Below, one piece after another: positions 50,460-58,113 of a stretch of DNA of 64,000 nucleotides. The position numbers and the translations under genes were made by a program. The DNA lies in the NCBI RefSeq assembly GCF_003852405.1, contig NZ_QAJM01000007.1:372001-436000 (forward strand), given 5' to 3'. Numbering within the stretch: position 1 is the stretch's first letter; each line of letters opens with the position of its first letter. Below the pieces are notes generated by a model. The model ran no database searches and was not told the DNA's origin. It saw only the letters and a program-made list of their open reading frames with translations. This DNA comes from Pseudomonas sp. KBW05 (GTDB lineage: Bacteria > Pseudomonadota > Gammaproteobacteria > Pseudomonadales > Pseudomonadaceae).

Positions 50460-50564
50460 TGTGGGAGCGGGCTTGCTCGCGAAGACGGTGTATCAGTATC
50501 AAATGTGTTGACTGACAGACCGCCTTCGCGAGCAAGCCCGCTCCCACACAAGCCCGCTCCCACA
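50460..50564. repeat. REPIN with a trailing 16-nt partial REP
   Basis: An inverted pair at 50460-50548, then CAAGCCCGCTCCCACA at 50549-50564. It lies between the alpha-2-macroglobulin gene and a small leftward gene. Confidence 0.93.
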
Positions 50565-50588
50565 GGGGGATCTTGGGTGTTTGGGGGA

Positions 50589-50882
50589 TTAGTGTACGAC
50601 CCAGCTCAGCAGCCACAACCCCAGCATCAACCAGATAATCCCGAAGATGATCGACGCACGCATAAACGCCCGCACCGCCGAATACAGGAACAGCAGGCCA
50701 ATGATCAGCGTCAGGATGCTGATGATCGATGTGTCCATGCCCAACGTGCGTGACAGGCCTTCGACAAAGTTGCCGCCCGCGTTGGTCAAGGCACCGAACA
50801 AACCGCTGAGCCCATCGACGATAAAGCGGATGACCGAACCGAGCGCCTGGCCCAACCATTCGAAAAAGCTTTCTACCTGCAT
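50589..50882 (-). CDS. Small membrane protein of unknown function
   Basis: A 97-residue protein. An amphipathic N-terminal part (FFEWLGQALGSVIRFIVDGLSGLFGAL) is followed by two membrane helices (SIISILTLIIGLLFLYSAV, residues 52-70; SIIFGIIWLMLGLWLLSWVV, 77-96). No family is recognised. It lies antisense between the alpha-2-macroglobulin and pbpC genes, so it either is an insertion in that pair or belongs to it functionally. Codon use is normal. Confidence 0.72.
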   Translation of the reverse strand: MQVESFFEWLGQALGSVIRFIVDGLSGLFGALTNAGGNFVEGLSRTLGMDTSIISILTLIIGLLFLYSAVRAFMRASIIFGIIWLMLGLWLLSWVVH

Positions 50883-51013
50883 GTGTGTGTCCTGATAAGA
50901 AGGTGGGCGTGTGTTTGCCTTTGGTTGTGATTGCGCCAGGCTAGTTCCCTATAAGCATAGAGGTTTGCAGGTTAAATAATGGGTTTCCCTAATCACTGGT
51001 GTACTCGGTCCAA

Positions 51014-51102
51014 TGTGGGAGCGGGCTTGCTCGCGAATGCGGTGGGTCAGTGACCTCTTTATTACCTGACCCACCGCATTCGCGAGCAAGCCCGCTCCCA
51101 CA
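51014..51102. repeat. REPIN fused to the 5' end of pbpC
   Basis: A standard inverted REP pair that is open in the pbpC reading frame throughout (frame open from 50999) and ends 5 nt before the first candidate start in pbpC-like sequence (TTG 51107). Confidence 0.93.
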
Positions 51103-51106
51103 CTTA

Positions 51107-53419
51107 TTGCGCTGCGCATTGGGAGCCGTGGTGTTGGTTGTTGCGCTGTTGTGGCTGGCTGACCGGATTTGGCCATTGCCTTTGCCCAAGGACGATCTGG
51201 CCCGCGTCGTCCTCGCCGAAGACGGCACACCCCTCTGGCGCTTCGCCGACGCCAACGGCGTCTGGCGCTACCCGGTGCACACCAGCGAAGTCTCGCCTTA
51301 CTACCTCGATGCGCTGCTCACCTACGAAGACCGCTGGTTCTACTCGCACCCCGGCGTAAACCCGCTGGCACTGGCGCGCGCAACCTGGCAGAACCTCACG
51401 GGCGCGCGGGTGGTATCCGGCGGCAGCACCTTGTCGATGCAGGTCGCGCGCTTGCTTGATCCGCACTCGCGCACCTTCCTCGGCAAGCTGCGCCAGTTGT
51501 GGCGCACGGCGCAGTTGGAATGGCACCTGTCCAAGGACGAAATCCTCAACCTCTACTTGAACCGCGCGCCATTTGGCGGAACCCTGCAAGGCGTGGCGGC
51601 GGCCAGTTGGGCGTACCTGGGCAAGTCCCCGGCCCAACTGACCCACGCCGAAGCCGCGTTGCTCGCCGTATTGCCCCAGGCCCCCAGCCGCCTGCGGCCC
51701 GACCGCCACCCGCAGCGCGCCCAGCAAGCCCGCGACAAGGTGCTGCGCCGCCTCGCTGAGTTCCAGGTGTGGCCGCAAGCCGCCGTCGATGAAGCCCTGG
51801 AAGAACCGCTGCTGCTCGCCCCACGCCTGGAACCGAGCCTGGCCCCCTTGCTCGCGCGCCGCCTGAACCGCCCCGACAGCCCGCCGCTGATCCGCACCAC
51901 CCTGGACGCCACGCTGCAGCGGCGCCTCGAAGACCTGCTGCTGGGCTGGCGCGCACGCCTGCCGGAACACACCTCGGCGGCCATCCTGGTGGTGGAAGAG
52001 GAAAGCATGGCCGTGCGCGCCTACCTCGGCTCGGTGGATATCAACGACGCCAAGCGCTTTGGCCATGTGGACATGATCAGCGCGTTGCGTTCGCCGGGCT
52101 CGACGTTGAAACCCTTTCTCTACGGCATGGCGCTGGACGACGGCCTGATCCACTCCGAATCCCTGTTGCAGGACGTACCCCGGCGCTACGGCGATTATCG
52201 GCCGGGCAACTTCTCCATGGGCTTTACCGGCGCGGTGCCGGCGAGCACGGCGCTGTCCAGTTCGCTGAACCTGCCGGCGGTGCAGTTGCTGGAAGCCTAC
52301 GGGCCTAAGCGTTTCGCGGCGCAGATGCGCATCGGCGGCGTGCCCCTGGCGCTGCCAGCGTTGGCCGAGCCGAACCTGGCGTTGATCCTCGGCGGCGCGG
52401 GCAGTCGCCTGGAAGACCTGGTCAGCGGCTACAGCGCCTTCGCCCGGGACGGCAAGAGCGCGACGATCCGCTTGCAGCCGGATGACGTGCTCAGGGAGCG
52501 CCCACTGTTATCCCCAGGCGCCGCGTGGATTGTGCGGCGCATCCTCAGCGGCCAGGCGCGACCCGACCGCGATCCGCGTGCCGAGTTGGTCCAGCGCCCG
52601 GTGCTGGCCTGGAAAACCGGCACCAGCTACGGCTTTCGCGATGCCTGGGCGATTGGCGTGGGCCCGCGCTATTTGATCGGCGTGTGGATCGGTCGCCCGG
52701 ATGGCACGCCGGTGCCGGGGCAGTTCGGCCTGGCTTCGGCGGCGCCGTTGATGTTGCAGGTGCATGACGTGCTGACCAACCGTGACAGCCAGCGCGGCAT
52801 CAGCGCGCCCGTCAGGCCGGTGCCGGCGAATGTGGGCGTGGCGGCGATCTGTTGGCCCTTGGGCCAGCCGATGAATCGCAGCGATCCGAATTGCCGCCGC
52901 CAGCGCTTCGCCTGGACGCTGGACAACACCACGCCGCCGACCTTGCAGGCGTTGGATCAACCGTTAAGCGTGGGCTTGATGGAGAGCGTATGGGTGAACG
53001 CCAAGGGCTTGCGGGTGGACGCCCGTTGCGCGGGCGCAGAACTGAAAAACATCGCCCTGTGGCCTGCGCCATTGGAGCCGTGGTTGCCGCGCGTCGAACG
53101 CCGCGAAGCACGCATCCCGCCCGCCGATCCCGATTGCCCGCCACCGGCGCTGGCGGCGTCTTCGCCGCTGTCGATCGTGGGAGTGCGCGAGGGTGATCAA
53201 CTGCGCTTGCCCGCCGCCAGCCAACAGGCGCTGCGCCTGAAAATCTCGGCGTTGGGTGGCAGTGGGCGGCGTTGGTGGTTTCTCAATGGCGAGCCGTTGG
53301 GGGATAGTGCCAATCAGGACTTTATCAATGCCAGTTTCGAGCGGCTGGGGCGCTATCAATTGAGTGTGCTGGATGAGGCGGGGCAGACGGCCCGGCTTGA
53401 GTTCAGTGTCGTCGACTAA
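51107..53419 (+). CDS. pbpC: Penicillin-binding protein 1C
   Basis: About 770 residues. An N-terminal membrane helix (LGAVVLVVALLWLADRIW) is followed by a GT51 glycosyltransferase (EDRWFYSHPGVNPLALARA, GGSTLSMQVARLL), a transpeptidase with SPGSTLKP (SxxK), SSSLN (SxN) and KTGTSYGFRD (KTG), and a C-terminal BiPBP_C domain. No ATG fits: candidates are TTG 51107, GTG 51131 (GGGAG 5 nt upstream) or GTG 50999, which would translate the REPIN. It synthesises peptidoglycan and pairs with the alpha-2-macroglobulin. The body of the enzyme is intact; only the start is unclear. Confidence 0.93.
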   Translation: MRCALGAVVLVVALLWLADRIWPLPLPKDDLARVVLAEDGTPLWRFADANGVWRYPVHTSEVSPYYLDALLTYEDRWFYSHPGVNPLALARATWQNLTGARVVSGGSTLSMQVARLLDPHSRTFLGKLRQLWRTAQLEWHLSKDEILNLYLNRAPFGGTLQGVAAASWAYLGKSPAQLTHAEAALLAVLPQAPSRLRPDRHPQRAQQARDKVLRRLAEFQVWPQAAVDEALEEPLLLAPRLEPSLAPLLARRLNRPDSPPLIRTTLDATLQRRLEDLLLGWRARLPEHTSAAILVVEEESMAVRAYLGSVDINDAKRFGHVDMISALRSPGSTLKPFLYGMALDDGLIHSESLLQDVPRRYGDYRPGNFSMGFTGAVPASTALSSSLNLPAVQLLEAYGPKRFAAQMRIGGVPLALPALAEPNLALILGGAGSRLEDLVSGYSAFARDGKSATIRLQPDDVLRERPLLSPGAAWIVRRILSGQARPDRDPRAELVQRPVLAWKTGTSYGFRDAWAIGVGPRYLIGVWIGRPDGTPVPGQFGLASAAPLMLQVHDVLTNRDSQRGISAPVRPVPANVGVAAICWPLGQPMNRSDPNCRRQRFAWTLDNTTPPTLQALDQPLSVGLMESVWVNAKGLRVDARCAGAELKNIALWPAPLEPWLPRVERREARIPPADPDCPPPALAASSPLSIVGVREGDQLRLPAASQQALRLKISALGGSGRRWWFLNGEPLGDSANQDFINASFERLGRYQLSVLDEAGQTARLEFSVVD

Positions 53420-53421
53420 AT

Positions 53422-53501
53422 CGCCTTCGCGAGCAAGCCCGCTCCCACATTTTGATCTGTGAATACCTTCAAGTGTGGGAGCGGGCTTGCTCGCGAAGGC
53501 G
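53422..53501. repeat. Outward-facing REP pair
   Basis: CGCCTTCGCGAGCAAGCCCG-type arm first (53422-53449) and its complement last (53474-53501), the reverse of the usual order, 2 nt after the pbpC stop. It is likely to form the 3' end hairpin of pbpC mRNA. Confidence 0.88.
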
Positions 53502-53577
53502 TCCTCAAGAACACCCGGAGATTCACTTGCCTTCAAGGCCAAACCCCCCGAAGCTACACACCTTCAGGAGCCCCCGC

Positions 53578-53886
53578 ATGAACCTCGAACACCTCACCGA
53601 ACGCCTGCACCGCATCCGCGATAACAACGACTGGAAGCAGTTCCACAGCCCGAAAAACCTGGCCATGGCCGCCAGCGTCGAAATGGCCGAGCTGGTGGAA
53701 ATCTTTCAATGGCTCACCGAAGACCAATCCCGCCAGCTACCCGCTGAAAAGCTCGCCCACGCCGGGCAGGAAGTCGGCGATATCGTCTTGTACCTGCTGT
53801 TGCTGTGCAGCGAATTGGGCCTGGACATGAACGAGGTGGTGCGCGCCAAACTGGCCGACAGCGAACGGCGGTTTGCCCATGAGTGA
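53578..53886 (+). CDS. MazG-like nucleotide pyrophosphohydrolase
   Basis: A 102-residue all-helical enzyme of the RS21-C6/MazG-like type. The metal-binding set is complete: EMAELVEIFQWL (ExxE, residues about 36-47) and EVGDIVLYLLLLCSELGLD (ExxD, about 65-83). It probably hydrolyses non-canonical or modified dNTPs. ATG 53578 follows an AGGAG site; the longer frame to 53452 runs into the REP. It overlaps cmoM by 8 bp. Confidence 0.9.
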   Translation: MNLEHLTERLHRIRDNNDWKQFHSPKNLAMAASVEMAELVEIFQWLTEDQSRQLPAEKLAHAGQEVGDIVLYLLLLCSELGLDMNEVVRAKLADSERRFAHE

Positions 53887-54628
53887 CCGTCATTTCGACC
53901 AACTGGCCACGCGTTTCGCCGAGAAGATCTACGGCGGGGCCAAAGGGGCCATCCGCCTGGCTGTGCTCCAGGCCGACCTGACTGAAGCGCTGCCCCAGCG
54001 CCCATTGCGCGTGCTGGATATCGGCGCGGGCCTGGGCCATATGTCGCTGTGGCTGGCCGAGCAAGGCCATCAGGTGACCCTGGCCGAACCCGCCGAACCG
54101 ATGCTCGACGGCGCGCGCCAACGCTTCGCCGACGCCGGGCAGACAGCGACGTTTATCCATGCACCCTGGCAAGACCTGCTCGGCCAACTCACCGAGCCCT
54201 ACGACCTGGTGCTGTGCCACGCCGTGCTGGAATGGCTGGCCGAACCTCACGCAATCCTGCCGGTGCTGCACCAACTCACGGTGCCCGGCGGTTGGTTGTC
54301 GTTGGCGTTCTACAACCGCGATGCGCTGATTTATCGCAACCTGCTCAAAGGCCACTTCCGCAAGATGCGCAAGAACGACATGGCCGGCGAAAAGCAGAGC
54401 CTTACCCCGCAACAGCCGCTCGACCCGCGTGAGCTGGCGGCGCAACTCGACGGCCTTTGGCAGGTCGAAAGCCAAAGCGGCGTGCGGGTATTCCACGACT
54501 ACATGCCGGTGGAGTTCCAGGCCCGCGCGAATCTACAGGACTTGTTGGAGATGGAACTCGCTCACCGTCGTCACCCAAGCTTTGCCGGACTTGGGCGTTA
54601 TTTGCACTGGATCTGCCGTCCGGTTTAA
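53879..54628 (+). CDS. cmoM: tRNA 5-carboxymethoxyuridine methyltransferase CmoM
   Basis: A 249-residue SAM enzyme that methylates cmo5U34 to mcmo5U34 in tRNA. It aligns by eye with E. coli CmoM (formerly SmtA): FAEKIYGGAKGAIRLAVLQADL, RVLDIGAGLGHMSLWLAEQGHQV, LCHAVLEWLAEPHAIL, LSLAFYNRDALIYRNLLKG and SGVRVFHDYM. ATG 53879 overlaps the MazG-like gene. The nearby start 53873 is less likely. Confidence 0.93.
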   Translation: MSDRHFDQLATRFAEKIYGGAKGAIRLAVLQADLTEALPQRPLRVLDIGAGLGHMSLWLAEQGHQVTLAEPAEPMLDGARQRFADAGQTATFIHAPWQDLLGQLTEPYDLVLCHAVLEWLAEPHAILPVLHQLTVPGGWLSLAFYNRDALIYRNLLKGHFRKMRKNDMAGEKQSLTPQQPLDPRELAAQLDGLWQVESQSGVRVFHDYMPVEFQARANLQDLLEMELAHRRHPSFAGLGRYLHWICRPV

Positions 54629-54652
54629 GCGGCCCAGTCTGCGGAGGTCGAA

Positions 54653-55255
54653 ATGCGTCGTCTCTGTTTGATCCTGTTGTCCCTCGGTCTGGGCGCGTGT
54701 TCCAGCCCCAACCCCTACGTGGCCGCTTCGGCGCCGATGCCGCCCGCGCCCGCGCAGGCGGCCAACACCTTTGATGCCAGCGCCTATCCTGCGCCGGTGC
54801 GTGACTACGGCGCGTATCGCAGTTGGGCCTGGCGCAATGGCCAACTCCCGCCCGGCACCGCCTGGGCCGATTCGGCGCAGATTGCCGAAGCGGTCAACGG
54901 CGCCCTCGACCAGCGCGGCTTGCGCCCGCAGCGCGCCAACCAGCCCGCTGACCTGCTGGTCAGCGCCGACGTGCGCCTGGAGAAGCGCCTCAAGCAAGTC
55001 CAGGATGACTACGGCTACGGATACGGCGGCTATAACCGCTATGGCAATGGCTACGGCATGTACAACTCGGCACCGATCGTGCGCACGTATGAAGTGACGG
55101 TGGCGGTGGTGCGGGTCAATCTGTTCGATGCGCGCAGTGGCCAGCCGGTCTGGAGCACCAGCGCGGAAACCGCCAACCAGGGCAGCCTCAGCGAACGCGC
55201 CGACGCGTTGCGCAAGGCCGTGCAAAAGGCGCTGAGCGCCTATCCGCCGAGTTAA
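54653..55255 (+). CDS. DUF4136 lipoprotein (copy 1)
   Basis: A 200-residue protein with a short signal and lipobox (LSLGLGAC, Cys16). The DUF4136 region has [47 protein letters not shown] and [17 protein letters not shown] Gly/Tyr-rich stretch lies near residues 120-140 ([18 protein letters not shown]). Outer-membrane or periplasmic; function unknown. It forms a tandem pair with the next gene. Confidence 0.92.
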   Translation: MRRLCLILLSLGLGACSSPNPYVAASAPMPPAPAQAANTFDASAYPAPVRDYGAYRSWAWRNGQLPPGTAWADSAQIAEAVNGALDQRGLRPQRANQPADLLVSADVRLEKRLKQVQDDYGYGYGGYNRYGNGYGMYNSAPIVRTYEVTVAVVRVNLFDARSGQPVWSTSAETANQGSLSERADALRKAVQKALSAYPPS

Positions 55256-55300
55256 GCGCTATTCTCATCCCGAGCTCAGGTCGTACTTTGGAGAAAAACC

Positions 55301-55858
55301 ATGTTTCGTCGTATCGCAACGCTCGCTTTTTTAGTGCTGCTGGGCGGTTGCCAGAGCAATCAGGTCAACCACGATTTTGACGCCAGCCGCGACTTCGGCG
55401 CCTACCGCAACTGGGCCTGGAAAGATCCGGCCCTGCAATACCGCCCGGATGATCCGCGGATCAAGAGCGACCTCACCGAACAACGCATCCGCCAGGCCGT
55501 CGGCGAGCAGCTCGACCAGCGCGGCCTGCGCCCGGCGGCGCCAGGCACCAAGGCGGACCTGAACGTGCAGGCCTACCTGATCGTCGAAGACCGCCAGCAA
55601 CAAGTCACCACCAACTACGGCGGCGCCTGGGGCGGGCCGTGGAATGGCTACTGGGGCGCGCCGATGTACAACGAAACGCGCAACATCACCTACAAGGTGG
55701 CGACCATCCAGATCGACCTGCTCGACGGCAAGGACGGCAAGCTGGTGTGGCGCGGCAGTGACGAACAGATGATGGCCAGCACGCCGAACCCGCAGGATCG
55801 CAGCAATGCCATTCGCACGACGGTGACTAAAATTCTCTCCAACTACCCGCCACACTGA
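55301..55858 (+). CDS. DUF4136 lipoprotein (copy 2)
   Basis: A 185-residue paralogue of the preceding protein. Lipobox LVLLGGC (Cys17), then [44 protein letters not shown] and LDGKDGKLVWRGSDEQMM. The Gly/Tyr stretch is replaced by GGAWGGPWNGYWGAPMY. The 45-bp gap suggests co-transcription. A REPIN lies directly downstream. Confidence 0.92.
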   Translation: MFRRIATLAFLVLLGGCQSNQVNHDFDASRDFGAYRNWAWKDPALQYRPDDPRIKSDLTEQRIRQAVGEQLDQRGLRPAAPGTKADLNVQAYLIVEDRQQQVTTNYGGAWGGPWNGYWGAPMYNETRNITYKVATIQIDLLDGKDGKLVWRGSDEQMMASTPNPQDRSNAIRTTVTKILSNYPPH

Positions 55859-55866
55859 GTCTCCCC

Positions 55867-55971
55867 TGTGGGAGCGGGCTTGTGTGGGAGCGGGCTTGCT
55901 CGCGAAGGCAGTGTGTCAGTCAGCACATCTGAATCTGATACTCCGCTTTCGCGAGCAAGCCCGCTCCCACA
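55867..55971. repeat. REPIN with a 16-nt partial REP in front
   Basis: TGTGGGAGCGGGCTTG (55867-55882) directly precedes a full inverted pair (55883-55971), as at 22042. It closes the DUF4136 pair and precedes the tad locus. Confidence 0.93.
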
Positions 55972-56055
55972 TGGGCTTTTGCAGCGTACAAAGATCTCCA
56001 TCGATCTCCATCAGTCGCCTTTATGGCGACTGGCCAGCGCACCCGCCAAGCCTTG

Positions 56056-56063
56056 TCTACACT
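56056..56063 (+). promoter_or_regulatory. RpoS-type -10 element before tadG
   Basis: TCTACACT matches the sigma-S extended -10 (KCTAYACT) fully. There is no -35 of sigma-70 type at 17 nt. Start would be near 56070, giving a leader of about 34 nt. The tad/pprB genes of P. aeruginosa are known to be stationary-phase and RpoS linked. Confidence 0.5.
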
Positions 56064-56103
56064 CCACTGCAACTACGGAGAGTAAGCGCTAAAGGAGTGC
56101 TCG

Positions 56104-58113
56104 ATGTCTCCCCGACTTCGTTCCAGGCAGCGTGGTGCGATTGGCTTGACGGCGGCCCTGACCCTTGGGCTGGCGCTGGTCTTCCTGTTGTTGGTCATCG
56201 ACAGCGGGCGTCTGTATCTGGAGAAGCGCAAGTTGCAGGGCATTGCCGATATGGCCGCCCTGGAAGCGGTGCAGCGCAATGGCAACTGCATTCCCGCCAC
56301 CAACACCGCGCCGGTCTATGCGGGCGCCAGCGCCACGCGCAACGGCTATGTCATCCCCCCCGGCAATGCTCTGAACGTGAATTGCGGCACGCTGACCACC
56401 AACGCCAGCAACCTGCGCGTGTTCAGTGCCGACGCGACCAAGACCGACGCCATCCAGGTGGTCGCCTCGCGCCCGGTGCTGACCAGCGTCGCCGGAGGCG
56501 TGTGGTCGCTGTTCAATGGCAATTCCTACAACCTGATGACCCAGTTGACGGCCAAGGCGGTTGCCGCGCCGAAGATCCTGCCGCCGCAGGCGCAGTTGAC
56601 GATCAAAACTACATTGGCGACGGTTGATAGCACCAAGTCGGATGCGCTGGACCTGCTGTTTGGCAAGCTGCTGGGCGGCAACCTGTCGTTGGGCCTGGTG
56701 GGCTATCAAGGCCTGGCGGGCAGCGATATCAACCTGCTCAGCTACCTGAACCAGTTGGCGCTGAACGTGAACGTGCAGGCGGGCAATTACGATGAGTTGC
56801 TGGCCAAAAATCTCAAGATCGGTCAATTGATCGACGCCGCCGTCACGGTATTGCAGGCCGGTGGGGGGACCGCTTCGGTGGCGGCGGCGACGGCGCTGGG
56901 CCAGATCAAGGTATTGGTGGGGCCTGCCGACGTGACCTTGGGCACCCTCGTGCAATTGCAGGCCGGGGCGGTGTCTTCGGGGCTCAACACCACGGTGAAT
57001 GCGTTGCAGCTGGCGCAAGCCTTTGTGCAGTTGGCCAACAAGACCAACGGCGTGGTGGCCGAGATACCGGTGACGATCCCGGGGGTCAATGTGAGCGTCA
57101 AGGTCAAAGTCATTCAGCCGCCGCAGTTGTCGTCGATTGGCGACCCTACGTATGCCAAGAATAAAACCGATGCGGCCACGCGCATCTATGTGCGCACCGC
57201 CCAGGTCAGCGTGGGCCTGACGGTGTCCTTGCCGCTGCTCGCAACACCGTTGGTCAATACGGCTTTGAACGGCTTGGTCAGCCCGCTTTCCGACGTGCTG
57301 AACAATTTGCTCAGCCTGAACCTGGCTGGGACGCTCAGTTCAGTCTTCTGCGCGATTGGCGGCACCCCTTGTCAGAGCACTGACTTGAGGCTGCTGTCGT
57401 CCGCGACCAACCCGTCGGTGCCCAGTGTGGATGTGGTCCTCGAACTGGGCAGCGCGGAAAGCTATGTCACTGGTTTCACCTGCGCGAGCGACGCGACCAA
57501 AACCCTGACCACCCAAACCAACGCCTCGGTGGTGACCATCAAGGTCGGCGAGAGCCCGACGCTGAGCGATTCGCTAGGTGCGAGCCCGCCCTTGAATCCG
57601 GTGCCGCCGCTGCCGGTGATCGATATCGGTGCGATTACCTGCCTCAAACCGCTGCTCGGGCTCGGCCCAACCACCTGTGATCCAGCCTCCCGCAAGCCGT
57701 TTTATGGCGGCGGCATAGGCGTGACCATCGATCCTGCCGTGGGCACCCAAACCGCGTCCGGTGGGGTCTACACCTATCCCCAGCCACCGGAGATCAAGCA
57801 GCCAGCGCTGTATCATTCGCTATCGACCACCAACCTGGTGACGTCCCTCGGCACCGCGTTGAAAACCGGGCTGAAGTTCCAGGTCTACCAACCCACAGGG
57901 TTCAACCTGTTGGGCTCGCTTTTGGTCACCAGCGGCGCGTTGCTCAATAACTTGACGTCCACACTGGGCGGTGTGATTGGCAACGTGCTCGGCCCGATTG
58001 TCGATCCACTGGTGAATGGTTTGCTGACGACCCTGGGCATCAACCTGAACCAGGTTGAAGTCGGCGCCAACCTCAGTTGCAAGCCCCATGGCCAGGCAGC
58101 ATTGGTGAACTAG
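56104..58113 (+). CDS. tadG: Tad pilus assembly protein TadG
   Basis: A 669-residue protein. The N-terminal TadE/G-type membrane anchor is RQRGAIGLTAALTLGLALVFLLLVIDSGRLYLEKRKLQGIADMAALEAV (read in parts, residues 8-57), with the Glu and Asp typical of pseudopilin-like leaders. The rest is a large extracytoplasmic domain rich in Ser, Thr, Val and Leu with Cys pairs. It matches PA4297 in position. It is needed for Flp pilus assembly. It is convergent with pprA, stops overlapping by 4 bp. Confidence 0.88.
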   Translation: MSPRLRSRQRGAIGLTAALTLGLALVFLLLVIDSGRLYLEKRKLQGIADMAALEAVQRNGNCIPATNTAPVYAGASATRNGYVIPPGNALNVNCGTLTTNASNLRVFSADATKTDAIQVVASRPVLTSVAGGVWSLFNGNSYNLMTQLTAKAVAAPKILPPQAQLTIKTTLATVDSTKSDALDLLFGKLLGGNLSLGLVGYQGLAGSDINLLSYLNQLALNVNVQAGNYDELLAKNLKIGQLIDAAVTVLQAGGGTASVAAATALGQIKVLVGPADVTLGTLVQLQAGAVSSGLNTTVNALQLAQAFVQLANKTNGVVAEIPVTIPGVNVSVKVKVIQPPQLSSIGDPTYAKNKTDAATRIYVRTAQVSVGLTVSLPLLATPLVNTALNGLVSPLSDVLNNLLSLNLAGTLSSVFCAIGGTPCQSTDLRLLSSATNPSVPSVDVVLELGSAESYVTGFTCASDATKTLTTQTNASVVTIKVGESPTLSDSLGASPPLNPVPPLPVIDIGAITCLKPLLGLGPTTCDPASRKPFYGGGIGVTIDPAVGTQTASGGVYTYPQPPEIKQPALYHSLSTTNLVTSLGTALKTGLKFQVYQPTGFNLLGSLLVTSGALLNNLTSTLGGVIGNVLGPIVDPLVNGLLTTLGINLNQVEVGANLSCKPHGQAALVN

